Part shown: positions 26,897-37,700 of the stretch, in pieces
How positions within the stretch are numbered: position 1 is the first letter of the stretch
How the letters are laid out: every line of letters starts with the position of its first letter
DNA from: Dokdonia sp. PRO95
GTDB lineage: Bacteria > Bacteroidota > Bacteroidia > Flavobacteriales > Flavobacteriaceae
Assembly: GCF_000355805.1 (NCBI RefSeq)
Contig: NZ_CM001837.1
Location: 2,985,966-3,049,965 of the forward strand
DNA: 64,000 bases
Direction: 5' to 3'
Program-made: the position numbers and the translations under genes
The notes under the pieces: model-generated
Told to the model about the DNA's origin: nothing
What the model saw: the letters and a program-made list of their open reading frames with translations, nothing else
Databases searched by the model: none

Positions 26897-28459
26897 TTAC
26901 AGTTGTGCTTCTTGTTTTGCGACAATTTTATCTACACAGTTTATACCGTCAATTGCCGCCGAGATAATCCCTCCGGCATATCCAGCACCTTCACCACAAG
27001 GATACAATCCTTTAATCTCTACGTGTTCAAGAGTTTCCCAATCTCGTGGAATAGAAACAGGAGATGAAGTACGGCTTTCTGGAGCGTGTATAACCGCATC
27101 ATTAGTGAGATAACCTTTCATTTTTCTACCAAAACTTAAGAACGCTTTCTTTAATCGTTTGGCTATTAAATCTGGAAGCACTTTATTAAGATCTACTGCT
27201 ACAATTCCTGGCTGGTAAGAGGTTTTAGGAAAGTTTTTTGACACACGACCGTCAATAAAATCTCGCATGCGTTGTGCAGGAGCAGCTTGAGTTTTACCTG
27301 CCGCTTCCCAACATGCACGCTCTACCGACTTTTGAAAGTCTAAACATACAAAGGGGTCTCCTTCTTTGTAATTAGGCAAATCTTCTGGAGTTACACTAAC
27401 CACAATTCCGGAGTTGGCATACGGATTATCACGCTTAGAAGGACTCCATCCGTTGGTTACAATCTCTTCTTGATCTGTCGCACATGGAGCTATAATCCCT
27501 CCAGGACACATACAGAAAGAGTAAACTCCTAACCCATCAACCTGTTGTACTAAGCTATAGGAAGCTGGTGGTAAATATGGATTATCACCATCTGAGTGAT
27601 ACTGTATATCGTCTATAAGCTCCTGCTGGTGCTCAATACGCACACCTATTGCAAACGGCTTTGCCTCTATCTTAATGTTACGTTTATGAAGTAAGTAAAA
27701 TATATCACGAGCAGAATGCCCAGTGGCAAGGATTACGTTATCGAAATTGAGCCAATCGGTATCATTTATCTGTATTGCTTTAATGGCACTATCTTCAATT
27801 TTGAGGTCTGTAAGTTTTGTATCAAATCTCACCTCTCCTCCATACTGGATGATGGCTTCACGCATCGCAGTAATGATTTTAGGCAATTTATTAGTACCTA
27901 TATGTGGGTGTGCGTCTACCAAAATATCTTCTACTGCACCAAAATGTACAAACCACTCAAGGGCTTTAAGTACATTACCTCGCTTTTTTGAACGTGTATA
28001 TAACTTCCCGTCAGAATATGTTCCTGCTCCTCCTTCTCCAAAACAATAGTTGGAGTCTGGATTTACAATATGTTCTTTATTAATCGCTGCTAGATCGCGT
28101 CTTCTAGCACGCACGTCTTTTCCTCTTTCAAAAACAATAGGTTTAAGTCCGCCTTCTACAGCGCGTAATGCGGCATATAATCCCGCAGGACCAGCACCTA
28201 TAATCGCTATTTCTTTTGCGTTTGAAACATCTTGGGGTACAAAAGGAGGAATCTGTGGACGCTCTTCTCCATGTTTCCAGAATTCTATTTGTAGTGAGAC
28301 TTTAACTGGAGATTTGCGAGCATCTATAGATCGCTTGCGTATATCCCATTCTCTTACATCATCTGCTCTAAGTCGCGCTTTTTTAAAGGCAACTTCTGCG
28401 ATGTAATCATCATCTTCTGCTTGGTGTGGAAGTACGTTTATTTGAACAAGTGTAGACAT
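26897..28459 (-). CDS. NAD(P)/FAD-dependent oxidoreductase, uncharacterised family
   Basis: The 520-residue protein has a dinucleotide-binding motif near residue 90 (IIGAGPAGLYAALRA, preceded by an N-terminal domain of about 85 residues) and a second FAD-binding segment, VILATGHSARDIFYLL. The C-terminus ends with YPCGEGAGYAGGIISAAIDG, a typical FAD-contact region. It belongs to a widespread bacterial family annotated as FAD-dependent dehydrogenase with no established reaction. It contains GMCPGG-like CMCPGGIIAP, a cysteine pair near the flavin. It is probably cytoplasmic; no neighbour suggests a substrate. Confidence 0.85.
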   Translation of the reverse strand: MSTLVQINVLPHQAEDDDYIAEVAFKKARLRADDVREWDIRKRSIDARKSPVKVSLQIEFWKHGEERPQIPPFVPQDVSNAKEIAIIGAGPAGLYAALRAVEGGLKPIVFERGKDVRARRRDLAAINKEHIVNPDSNYCFGEGGAGTYSDGKLYTRSKKRGNVLKALEWFVHFGAVEDILVDAHPHIGTNKLPKIITAMREAIIQYGGEVRFDTKLTDLKIEDSAIKAIQINDTDWLNFDNVILATGHSARDIFYLLHKRNIKIEAKPFAIGVRIEHQQELIDDIQYHSDGDNPYLPPASYSLVQQVDGLGVYSFCMCPGGIIAPCATDQEEIVTNGWSPSKRDNPYANSGIVVSVTPEDLPNYKEGDPFVCLDFQKSVERACWEAAGKTQAAPAQRMRDFIDGRVSKNFPKTSYQPGIVAVDLNKVLPDLIAKRLKKAFLSFGRKMKGYLTNDAVIHAPESRTSSPVSIPRDWETLEHVEIKGLYPCGEGAGYAGGIISAAIDGINCVDKIVAKQEAQL

Positions 28460-28547
28460 AGCGCGAAGATAAGTCCTTACAATCTTGAAACCGAACTAGA
28501 ATTTAAAAATTGGAACGTAATTTATTGGAAAGGTAAAAATAAAAGAA

Positions 28548-28817
28548 CTAGTCTAATTCTTCATAGTCTACATATTCTCCTACCACTTTTGACGCCTTTT
28601 TAGGCACATCTTTAGTTTGAGCTGTAGGTCTTTGTGCCTGTTGTGCTTGTTGCTGGAAACCTTTAAAAGCATTTTCCATTTTCTGTCCTGCTTTTTTAGT
28701 AATATATTTTACCAGATAAGGCCAAAGTAATTTACCTAAGAAACGCAACCCAAAATAAACCATCAAGATGATGGCTAAGTTTTTTAGGAAACTAGGAATT
28801 TCTGCAACTAAGAGCAT
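28548..28817 (-). CDS. DUF4834 family small membrane protein
   Basis: The 89-residue protein has one N-terminal hydrophobic segment (FLKNLAIILMVYFGLRFLGKLLWPYL), a basic stretch, then a Gln/Ala-rich tail ending in acidic GEYVDYEELD. This is the layout of the DUF4834 family found in Flavobacteriia. It should be anchored in the inner membrane with a cytoplasmic tail. Function is unknown. It is divergent from the outer-membrane protein gene. Confidence 0.8.
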   Translation of the reverse strand: MLLVAEIPSFLKNLAIILMVYFGLRFLGKLLWPYLVKYITKKAGQKMENAFKGFQQQAQQAQRPTAQTKDVPKKASKVVGEYVDYEELD

Positions 28818-28897
28818 AAATATAGCTTTTAAACAAAATTAGTAATTATGAATCGCAACAATAGCCGGTATAAGCTTAAAAAAAAGATAAAATCTCC

Positions 28898-28905
28898 TAT
28901 ATTTG
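28898..28905 (+). promoter_or_regulatory. Bacteroidota-type -7 box that supports a downstream start
   Basis: TATATTTG matches TAnnTTTG and lies inside a possible N-terminal extension of the next gene but 20 bases upstream of ATG 28926, which opens a clear signal peptide. This favours 28926 as the start. Confidence 0.4.
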
Positions 28906-28925
28906 ATATACTAACCTACAAACTT

Positions 28926-29921
28926 ATGCATACTTTGCGTTTTTTCACCTCAGTCTTTATATACTTTGCAGTTGTTACTTCAGCAATAGCTCAATATACA
29001 GAGACAATCAATTCAAACAGACCTGGAGAATCTCAAGGTGCTTTTAGCGTAGGTACTCGTGTTCTACAAGTAGAGACAGGCTTTGATATAGGTAACGATA
29101 CCCACTCCTTGTTGGAAACGGATACAGATATTATAGGCTATAATCTTAATTTAAGATATGGCTTGTTTTTTGAAAATCTAGAATTAAATGGACTTATGCG
29201 TTATCAACGTAACGAAGTTTCCTTTACTTCTGGCTCTGCACCATTAGACCCTATTTCTGGATTAGAAACTGTACAAATAGGAGCAAAATACCTAGTATAT
29301 GATCCTTATAAATATGCTCAAGACGAGGTAAATCTATACAGTTATCATGCTAATAATCGTTTTAAGTGGAAGACACTAATTCCAGCTGTAAGTGTTTATG
29401 CCGCCGGTGTTTTTGATTTTACAAATAGTCAGTTTAATACAGTAAGAGAAGACGGTATTAGCCCAAATATTGCTTTAGTACTACAGCACAACTGGGGACG
29501 TTGGGTATGGGTAAATAACATAATCTTAGACAGAGTAGGTACTAACTTTCCTACTACCTCATGGATTACTACGCTCACACACTCGTTTAATGAGAAATTT
29601 GCAGGTTTTGCAGAGTATCAGCTTATAGATGGTGATTTATATTCCGACTATATTGTAAGAGGTGGTGCGGCATATTTAATTACAAAAAATCTTCAAGTAG
29701 ACTTAGGTGGTCTTGTAAACTTCAAGGATACTCCATCTAGATGGAACGTATCTGCAGGGGTTTCATACCGATTAGACTTACACGAAAAAGACGAAATCAT
29801 AAAGGATAAAAATGCGGCAGATGACAAGAACAGTTCATCTAAGAGACAAGCAAAACGCATAAATAAAAAGAAACGTAAAGATGCTGTAGATCCAGATGGT
29901 CAAAGCAACGATACAAACTAA
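28926..29921 (+). CDS. Outer-membrane transporter-like protein (phenol MetA-pathway type)
   Basis: From ATG 28926 the protein has 331 residues and starts MHTLRFFTSVFIYFAVVTSAIAQ, a signal peptide; an in-frame ATG at 28848 would put 26 charged residues in front and is less likely. The mature part begins TETINSNRPGESQGAFSVGTRVLQVETGF and then alternates as a beta-barrel, consistent with the family called putative outer-membrane transporter of the MetA pathway. The C-terminal 50 residues are lysine- and aspartate-rich and disordered. Substrate is unknown. Confidence 0.7.
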   Translation: MHTLRFFTSVFIYFAVVTSAIAQYTETINSNRPGESQGAFSVGTRVLQVETGFDIGNDTHSLLETDTDIIGYNLNLRYGLFFENLELNGLMRYQRNEVSFTSGSAPLDPISGLETVQIGAKYLVYDPYKYAQDEVNLYSYHANNRFKWKTLIPAVSVYAAGVFDFTNSQFNTVREDGISPNIALVLQHNWGRWVWVNNIILDRVGTNFPTTSWITTLTHSFNEKFAGFAEYQLIDGDLYSDYIVRGGAAYLITKNLQVDLGGLVNFKDTPSRWNVSAGVSYRLDLHEKDEIIKDKNAADDKNSSSKRQAKRINKKKRKDAVDPDGQSNDTN

Positions 29922-29930
29922 CTCCCCTAA

Positions 29931-31079
29931 ATGCAATCAATGATTACCCTTAAGGAAATGACAACCCCTAGAGAACTTAAACAATTTGTTAAGTTCCCAT
30001 TTTCCCTTTATAAAAATGAACCTAAATGGGTTCCTCCTATCGTGGCCGATGAGCTAGATAGTATGGATCCCGCAAAAAATCCAGTTTTTAAAAATGCTAC
30101 GGCTCGTTATTTTCTTGCTTTCGCGAAAGCGGAAAATGGAAAAGAGAAAGTAGTGGGAAGAATATGCGCAATCATTAATGCCATTGAAATAAAAGAACAA
30201 GGAAAACCTAAAATGCGTTTTGGTTGGTTTGACGCCATTGACGATATAGAAGTTACAAAGGCACTTCTTGCCAAGGTTACAGAAATAGGAAAAGAAAATA
30301 ACCTCGAGTTTATTGAGGGACCTGTAGGGTTTTCAAACATGGAAAAAGCAGGATTACTTGTAGAGGGTTATGAGTATATGAATACCATGATTACTTGGTA
30401 CAATTTCCCATATTATAAAGATCACTTTGAACAATTAGGATTTGAGAAAGCTGCCGAGTGGGTAGAGTTTAAAATACAGATTGACCCACCAGAAAAACAA
30501 AACCCAAAAGTTAAGAAATTTGCAGATATTATTGCTAAACGCTATGAGCTTAGTCCGCTAGAATTTAAAACCTCTGCAGATGTAAAACCTTATGTAAATG
30601 AAATGTTTGGCTTGCTTAACAAAACCTATGACAAGCTAAGTACGTTTGTACCCATACAGCAGTACCAGATTGATCATTACAAGGAAAAATACATCAAGTA
30701 CATACATCCAGATTTTATTAAATGTGTGCAAGATAAAGATGGGAAGTTAGTGGCATTTGCGATTACAATGCCATCCTTTAATGAAGCCCTAAAAAAAGCT
30801 AATGGTAGCTTGTTCCCTTTTGGGTTTTATCACTTGCTTAAAGCGAAAAAGCGAAATGATACTGCTGCGTTCTATCTCATAGGTATTGATCCAGAATACC
30901 AAAACAAAGGAGTTACTGCGGTAATCTTCCAAAAAATGCAAGAGCTTTTTAACAAGAGAGGTATCACTCAAGTTGAGACAAACCCTGAGCTAGAAGAAAA
31001 CAAAGCCATCCAGCAACTGTGGAAAAACTATGAGCACAAACTACACAAACGCAGAAGAACTTATAGAAAAGATTTTTAA
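29931..31079 (+). CDS. Large GNAT-type N-acetyltransferase-like protein
   Basis: The 382-residue protein starts at ATG 29931 (a second Met follows at residue 4). The region YLIGIDPEYQNKGVTAVIFQKMQELFNKRGITQVETNPELEENKAIQQLW fits acetyl-CoA binding motif A of GNAT enzymes. The N-terminal half, with FVKFPFSLYKNEPKWVPPIVADE, is typical of the large flavobacterial members. The acceptor is unknown. Residues AFAKAE come from a palindrome copy at 30116-30131. It begins nine bases after the outer-membrane protein gene and is probably cotranscribed. Confidence 0.75.
   Translation: MQSMITLKEMTTPRELKQFVKFPFSLYKNEPKWVPPIVADELDSMDPAKNPVFKNATARYFLAFAKAENGKEKVVGRICAIINAIEIKEQGKPKMRFGWFDAIDDIEVTKALLAKVTEIGKENNLEFIEGPVGFSNMEKAGLLVEGYEYMNTMITWYNFPYYKDHFEQLGFEKAAEWVEFKIQIDPPEKQNPKVKKFADIIAKRYELSPLEFKTSADVKPYVNEMFGLLNKTYDKLSTFVPIQQYQIDHYKEKYIKYIHPDFIKCVQDKDGKLVAFAITMPSFNEALKKANGSLFPFGFYHLLKAKKRNDTAAFYLIGIDPEYQNKGVTAVIFQKMQELFNKRGITQVETNPELEENKAIQQLWKNYEHKLHKRRRTYRKDF
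30116..30131. repeat. Near-exact palindrome inside the GNAT gene
   Basis: TGCTTTCGCGAAAGCG (one mismatch) is read as L-A-F-A-K-A-E. Confidence 0.88.
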
Positions 31080-31106
31080 TAGAGCTAAAACATTCTGGAT
31101 AGTATT

Positions 31107-31535
31107 ATGATAGATTTGCTAAGCCTTGTAGGTCTTGCAGTAGACGCAGCTATTGTCGTACTTATTCTAATCGTACAACTCATAATATACCCTAGCTTCT
31201 TATTTTATGATCGTGATAATCTTGTAAGTTGGCATAACAATTATACGGGTAAGATTGCTGTAATAGTAGGGCCGCTTATGGTTGTACAACTTTTACTAGC
31301 CGTTTATAATGTATTTACTGGTGGTTCATATACGATAGGGACTATTTATCTAGTCTTTGTATTATCTACCTGGGTTACCACTGCACTTATATTTGTACCG
31401 TTACATAAAAAAGTGACCCAAAATACTCACACAGATGGAGATCTTAGGTCACTTGTTTCAAAAAACTGGATACGTGTTGTTTTATGGGTTATAATTCTCA
31501 GTATAACCCTATTAAAACTTAATCTACTCCAGTAG
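31107..31535 (+). CDS. Hypothetical four-helix membrane protein
   Basis: The 142-residue protein has four hydrophobic stretches (about 5-28, 48-68, 75-95 and 120-140) linked by short polar loops, with the charged loop HKKVTQNTHTDGDLRSLVSKNWIR before the last helix. I do not recognise a family with a known function. It lies 27 bases after the GNAT gene on the same strand and could be its cotranscribed partner. Confidence 0.65.
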   Translation: MIDLLSLVGLAVDAAIVVLILIVQLIIYPSFLFYDRDNLVSWHNNYTGKIAVIVGPLMVVQLLLAVYNVFTGGSYTIGTIYLVFVLSTWVTTALIFVPLHKKVTQNTHTDGDLRSLVSKNWIRVVLWVIILSITLLKLNLLQ

Positions 31536-31561
31536 TTTTCTTTTTATAATTAATAGTGTTG

Positions 31562-32428
31562 CTACTTGGCAAGTATGTGTTCTTTATGATGCGCAACAAG
31601 GCCATCTATAGGTCGTTTAAGAATCTTACCAGCAGTAAGTCCAAAACTACCTAATACTTCCTTAAGTTCGGCTTGTAAATAAAAGCCTATAGAACCTACA
31701 AAATGAATAGGTATTTCTTTTGCGTCTGGAAACTGGAGAACAATCTGATGTTCTACAAATACAGAAAGCCCTTCCTTTATAACTCCTTGGCAATACTCCT
31801 CATCTTTATTTTCAATAATGAAACGTGCAAAGGTTGCTAGATATGTATTAGGATTAGGATTTTTATAAAGGTGATTCTTTATGTTTTCCGAACTTAAGTC
31901 ATATTCTGACTCAAATTTTTGGGCTAGTGCAGCCGGTATTTTCCCGAACTTATAATCACGTATAAGTTGACGTCCAAAATAATTACCACTCGCATCATCC
32001 ATTACTACATAACCCAGAGAAACTACTTTCTGAATGATGTCTGTACCATCAAAGTAACTACAGTTTGACCCTGTACCTAAGATAGAAACAATACTTCTCT
32101 CTCCCTCTGTGGCTGTAGCATATAATGCTGCATACGTATCTTCTTTAAGAACAATATCAGTAGCCTGAGTAAATATCTCATCAAAAACACTTCTCATTAA
32201 AATACGAGGGCGCTCTGTACCACAACCAGCACCATAGAAGTAAAGTGCTTTCACATCTTTTCTATGTTTATAAAGCTCAAAGTTGTTTACAATACGTTCT
32301 CTTAAAATTTCTCGAGATAAAACTTGAGGATTTAATCCTAAAGTTTGTGTTTGAAAAAGACTTTTACCATCATCAGTTAGCGCAATCCAATCTGTTTTTG
32401 TCGAACCGCTATCTACTACTAAAATCAT
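31562..32428 (-). CDS. BadF/BadG-type ATPase, N-acetylglucosamine kinase-like
   Basis: From ATG 32428 the protein has 288 residues and begins MILVVDSGSTKTDWIAL, the phosphate-1 loop of the ASKHA kinase fold; a longer frame adds 18 hydrophobic residues of no family likeness. SILGTGSNCSYFDG is the phosphate-2 loop, and VVMDDASGNYFGRQL and FVGSIGFYL follow in order. Homologues phosphorylate N-acetylglucosamine or related sugars. It follows pfkA and gapA on the same strand, which suits a link between amino-sugar entry and glycolysis. Confidence 0.82.
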   Translation of the reverse strand: MILVVDSGSTKTDWIALTDDGKSLFQTQTLGLNPQVLSREILRERIVNNFELYKHRKDVKALYFYGAGCGTERPRILMRSVFDEIFTQATDIVLKEDTYAALYATATEGERSIVSILGTGSNCSYFDGTDIIQKVVSLGYVVMDDASGNYFGRQLIRDYKFGKIPAALAQKFESEYDLSSENIKNHLYKNPNPNTYLATFARFIIENKDEEYCQGVIKEGLSVFVEHQIVLQFPDAKEIPIHFVGSIGFYLQAELKEVLGSFGLTAGKILKRPIDGLVAHHKEHILAK

Positions 32429-32540
32429 ATAATACGTGTATGAAGAAAAATAATATAAAAACGCTTTTATAGCAATATACACCTACCTCCTATTTAAGAG
32501 CAGCTAAGTATATATTACTACAAAAGCGCATTAATGCATC

Positions 32541-33551
<1,011 letters not shown>

Positions 33552-33557
33552 CTATTA

Positions 33558-34544
33558 TTATGTGGTCATTATCTCAGACACACGGATTAATTCTTTATTT
33601 ATTTTACTCTCACCTTTAATTGCTTGTTCTAGCGGTGTGAGTGTCATTTTATCATGTATGGTACCTACCATAAAATTGCTTTTACCTTCTATAAGGCTTT
33701 CTACAGCTTTTACTCCCATACGGCTAGCTAGCACACGGTCATAGCATGTAGGCGATCCTCCTCGCTGCATATGCCCTAGTACAGAAACTCGTACATCATA
33801 GCCTTCCATATTCTCATCTACGTAGTCTTTAAGTTCAAAAACAGACTTTCCTATTTTATCACCTTCGGCTACGACAACGATACTTGATGATTTTCCAGAT
33901 ATTTTAGAACGCTGTAGTGACTCTACTAGTCGTTCTATACCCATATCCTCTTCTGGTATTAAGATCTCTTCAGCACCAGCACCTACTCCAGCATTAAGAG
34001 CAATGTGACCTACATCACGGCCCATCACTTCTACAAAAAAGAGTCTGTCATGTGAGTGTGCAGTATCACGTATTTTATCTATCGCATCTACAGCAGTATT
34101 AAGTGCTGTATCATAACCTAATGTGCGATCTGTACCAGAAATATCATTATCTATAGTACCAGGAATTCCTATCACTGGAAAATTAAACTCTTCACTGAAA
34201 TGAAGCGCTCCAGTAAATGTACCGTCACCACCTATAACTACGAGTGCATCTACACCTGCTTTTACCATTTCATTATGTGCAATCTGCCTACCATCTTTTG
34301 TTCTAAAGCGTTGACATCTTGCAGATTTTAAAAAGGTTCCTCCTTTATTGATAATCCCTCGAACGCTTCTAGCATCAAGAGGAATAAAGTCACCTTCAAT
34401 CATTCCGTCATACCCTCTGTAAATACCTACACAATCTATATTATGGTAGGCGCAAGTACGCACTACAGAACGCACAGCGGCATTCATCCCAGGAGCATCT
34501 CCCCCCGAGGTCATCACTGCGATTTTGTTTATTTTTTTTGTCAT
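33558..34544 (-). CDS. pfkA: 6-phosphofructokinase
   Basis: The 328-residue enzyme is ATP-type bacterial phosphofructokinase, the committed step of glycolysis. It has the nucleotide loop MTSGGDAPGMNAAVRSVVR, the effector-region IYRGYDGMIEGD, the metal and ATP motif GGDGTF, and the catalytic loop GTIDNDISGTDRTLGYDTA, in which the first aspartate of TIDND is the base. HMQRGGSP binds fructose-6-phosphate. It heads the pfkA-gapA-kinase group; a candidate operator hairpin lies about 80 bases upstream. Confidence 0.96.
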   Translation of the reverse strand: MTKKINKIAVMTSGGDAPGMNAAVRSVVRTCAYHNIDCVGIYRGYDGMIEGDFIPLDARSVRGIINKGGTFLKSARCQRFRTKDGRQIAHNEMVKAGVDALVVIGGDGTFTGALHFSEEFNFPVIGIPGTIDNDISGTDRTLGYDTALNTAVDAIDKIRDTAHSHDRLFFVEVMGRDVGHIALNAGVGAGAEEILIPEEDMGIERLVESLQRSKISGKSSSIVVVAEGDKIGKSVFELKDYVDENMEGYDVRVSVLGHMQRGGSPTCYDRVLASRMGVKAVESLIEGKSNFMVGTIHDKMTLTPLEQAIKGESKINKELIRVSEIMTT

Positions 34545-34625
34545 ATAAGAGCCAATAAAAATTAAATTTAGGAAACTTACCCTAGAAATATCAAGGAATT
34601 AGAGGGTATTTTGCGACATTGTCAA

Positions 34626-34647
34626 TTTCAAACGTTTTCGTTTGAAA
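34626..34647. promoter_or_regulatory. Perfect hairpin upstream of pfkA
   Basis: TTTCAAACG (34626-34634) pairs perfectly with CGTTTGAAA (34639-34647) around TTTT. It lies 82 bases upstream of the pfkA start and about 100 bases past the end of tamB. A run of T follows on the plus strand, but no plus-strand gene ends here, so an operator for the glycolytic genes is more likely than a terminator. Inference. Confidence 0.4.
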
Positions 34648-34713
34648 AGTTTTTTCAGATTCTGAGAATTTGGAAGAAAAAATGAAGAAAATAGAAGGAG
34701 AATATGAAAAATA

Positions 34714-34729
34714 CGCTTTCGCGAAAGCG
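34714..34729. repeat. Exact palindrome, terminator-like for tamB
   Basis: CGCTTTCGCGAAAGCG lies 14 bases after the tamB stop. On the minus strand it is followed by TATTTTTC, so it can act as a stem plus T run. Confidence 0.9.
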
Positions 34730-34743
34730 TAAAAAAAGTCTAT

Positions 34744-37700
34744 TTAGCGATTAAACTGTACTCCGTCTGGAGCAATTTTTTTAGGCACGTCCTTTTCACC
34801 TTTAGCCTGCTCAACAGCTTCTTTGATTTTGCCTTTAAAGATTTTTCGAAGAAGTTCTTTGAAGGTATTGAAATCTACCGCATACGATAATCCCACTCCT
34901 TGTGTGTATCCTTCTGTCTCACCTATAAATTGAATATCTGTCTGGCGGTTGAAAACTTTGGCGCGAAGTGTACCATCTTCATTTAAGAGAAAGTCAATTT
35001 CTACATCTCCTACAATCACACTCTCACTCACACCGCCCGTAGGAACTCCTACTTTACCATTTATGAGGACACGGTTTGTAATCTGTGTAGACAATGTCAC
35101 TCCCACTCTACCAGCAGACTGGACATCCAGTGTAGGATCACGATCTGCTTGTACAAGATCTATACCTACGTCAAAAATACTGTCGTCATCATTAAAAAGT
35201 ATCCCTGATAGAATAGATGACGTAGTCTCAAGTAAGTTATTTACCGCAGCAGAAGCCGTATTAATATCTGCTGAACTTAAAAAGGCTCCTTGAGATACTA
35301 GAGATATCGCATTAAGTTCCTTGGCATTTCTATCTTGTAATAAAAACTCTAACTCTGATACCACAGTACTACCAGCTCCAGGAAATTCTATATCAAAGGT
35401 AATATCTGGCTTGAGGAGCTCTCCATCTAAATTGATGACTACATTAACAGGAATCTTTCTATTTACTGTAGATGTTTGCAGTAACGTTCCTGGATTTGCT
35501 TGCGTTCTGTAAATTGCGCTTACATCTAAGAGTGCTTTTGCTGGATCACCATCCCAACGTATGTTTGCATCTTGCTGCAAAACAAAGTCTTTTGTAATAA
35601 AACCACCGTACCTAAAATTAAAGACTCCTTCGGTAGCAATAAAATCCCCGTTCATTATAAACTTGCCGTTAGTATCGAGTTGTATTAAGAGTGTTCCTAC
35701 TCCTCTACCTCTCAAAGTACTGCCGTTTGCTTTATCAACCACAACCTCTACTTCTGCATCTGGATCTATATCAAGATCAAAGTTTACAGAAAGTCCCTTT
35801 ACAGCCTCTGTAATAACTTGTACGCCATTAATGCGCGCTTCTTTTTCTTCTGGACTTAAGAACTTAATGTAGGAGTTGTCACCTAGAGCCTCAGAGTCAT
35901 CTATAGGTATTTTAAAAGTAGTTCCTCTCGCAGTCTCTCCAAAAACATCAATAACCAAGTTATCTGTAGGTCCTTTTATAAAGGCCTCTCCTTCTAGAAA
36001 TGCCGTACCATAATATAAAGATTCTATATCTTCTTCTGTATCCAATACTGCAATTCTATTTGCCGAAATTCCAAGATCAAGTTTCCAGTCACTAAAGGAT
36101 TTGTGACTTATAGAACCATTAAGTGCTCCTAAGGTATTATACTTGACATCTTCAAGTTGTATTGCTTCAAAAATGAATTGTTGCTTATTTAGTTTGACAT
36201 TTGAAATGCCTTTGAAATCGTAATTTACATTTAAATAAGGAATGGCGATTCCTGCATTTTCGAGTGTAAGATTCCCATTGATGTCAGGATTTCTATAATC
36301 TCCTATTACTTTAGCTTCTCCACTCGCCAGTCCTCTTATTTGATCTATGACTCCCTTACCCATAGGATTAAATGGACTAAGATCTAATTCTTTAAGACCT
36401 ACATCCATATCGATATAAGGAACCTTACCAGATGCGTCTATACTACCATCTGCTGTTAAGGAACGGAGACCGTCACGCTCTAACTTTGACTTGATATCAT
36501 ACTTTGATAATGTTGCATTACCTGTAACATTTAGATCTAGTTGTCCCAAGTTTGTACCATTTACCGAAAAATCATTAATAGCGAGAGAAGTATTAGGGAA
36601 ATAAGCACCATTCTTTTGTAGAATATCTAGTTTACCATTGATACGACCTCCTAAATCAAGACTATCAAGATCTGGCGTTACCTTAGCTAGGTCTACATTT
36701 TTAAAATTTGCTTTGATATCCTTGAAGGTACTATCTCTAAGCTGTCCTTTAAGATCAATGCGTTCATCTTTATGGCTCAATGCCAAGGTATTAATATCAA
36801 TATCTTTGAAATTATTATCAAAAACTACGCTGTTCTTTCTATCATTTTGCTCGTTGATATACCAAGGGTTATCCTTAAAAATAATCTTTGATTTTTTAAA
36901 TCCTAAAACTGAGTTTCCTTCTGCATTAATGGTGTGATATAAAGAAAGATCAAACGAGTCATCATTACGTTTACCACCCGTAAATTCTGACCTCATAAAT
37001 AGAGTATCTTTTAATGTTACATTGATGAGATTAAAATCTGACACAGCATAGAAACCTGCATTTACACTATCTGCAGCTACGTACGTATTAAATAAAGGGT
37101 TCTTGTTATCTACACGGACCTCGATATCTTCTGCCATGTAGCCAAAGGCGTCAATCTTAGGTGACTTGAAAGTAAGTTTAAATTCAGAATCATTTGCTAC
37201 CACGCTCCCCCTTATGATAGTCTCTGGTTCAAAATCCAACTCAGGAACAAATATGGCAACTATCTTATTAAAGATAGTAAACTCAAAGTCCATAAACTGG
37301 TCTTCGGTCAGTACCTCGGGCTGGTAATTTGTATATAAACTCCCTATGGCATTTTTAAATAAAGGAACTACTTCATTAAATTTAAAAACACCACGCACCT
37401 CACCACTTATAATCTCAGTAGAGTTGATATCAATTGTACGCACTTTCTTAGCGTCAAATTTTGATGTAATTTCAAAATCTTTGAAGCTATAGGTATTATT
37501 CTTGTTTTGATAACTAGCGTCTGCAAAAGATATTCTTCCATATACATCTTCTACATTAGTTCCCTTCATATCAATAATTACATTACCCTTAAGGATAGAA
37601 ATGCTATCATTGATAAAATTGAGCATTTTAAGATCTGCATAATCAATTTGAGCCTCTAGATCATAACTATTAAACTCTTTTGAGATATCTATTAACCCAT

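Noticed and set aside
34626-34655. Plus-strand rho-independent terminator upstream of pfkA
   Set aside because: Stem and T run exist, but no plus-strand gene ends here; kept as a possible operator instead.
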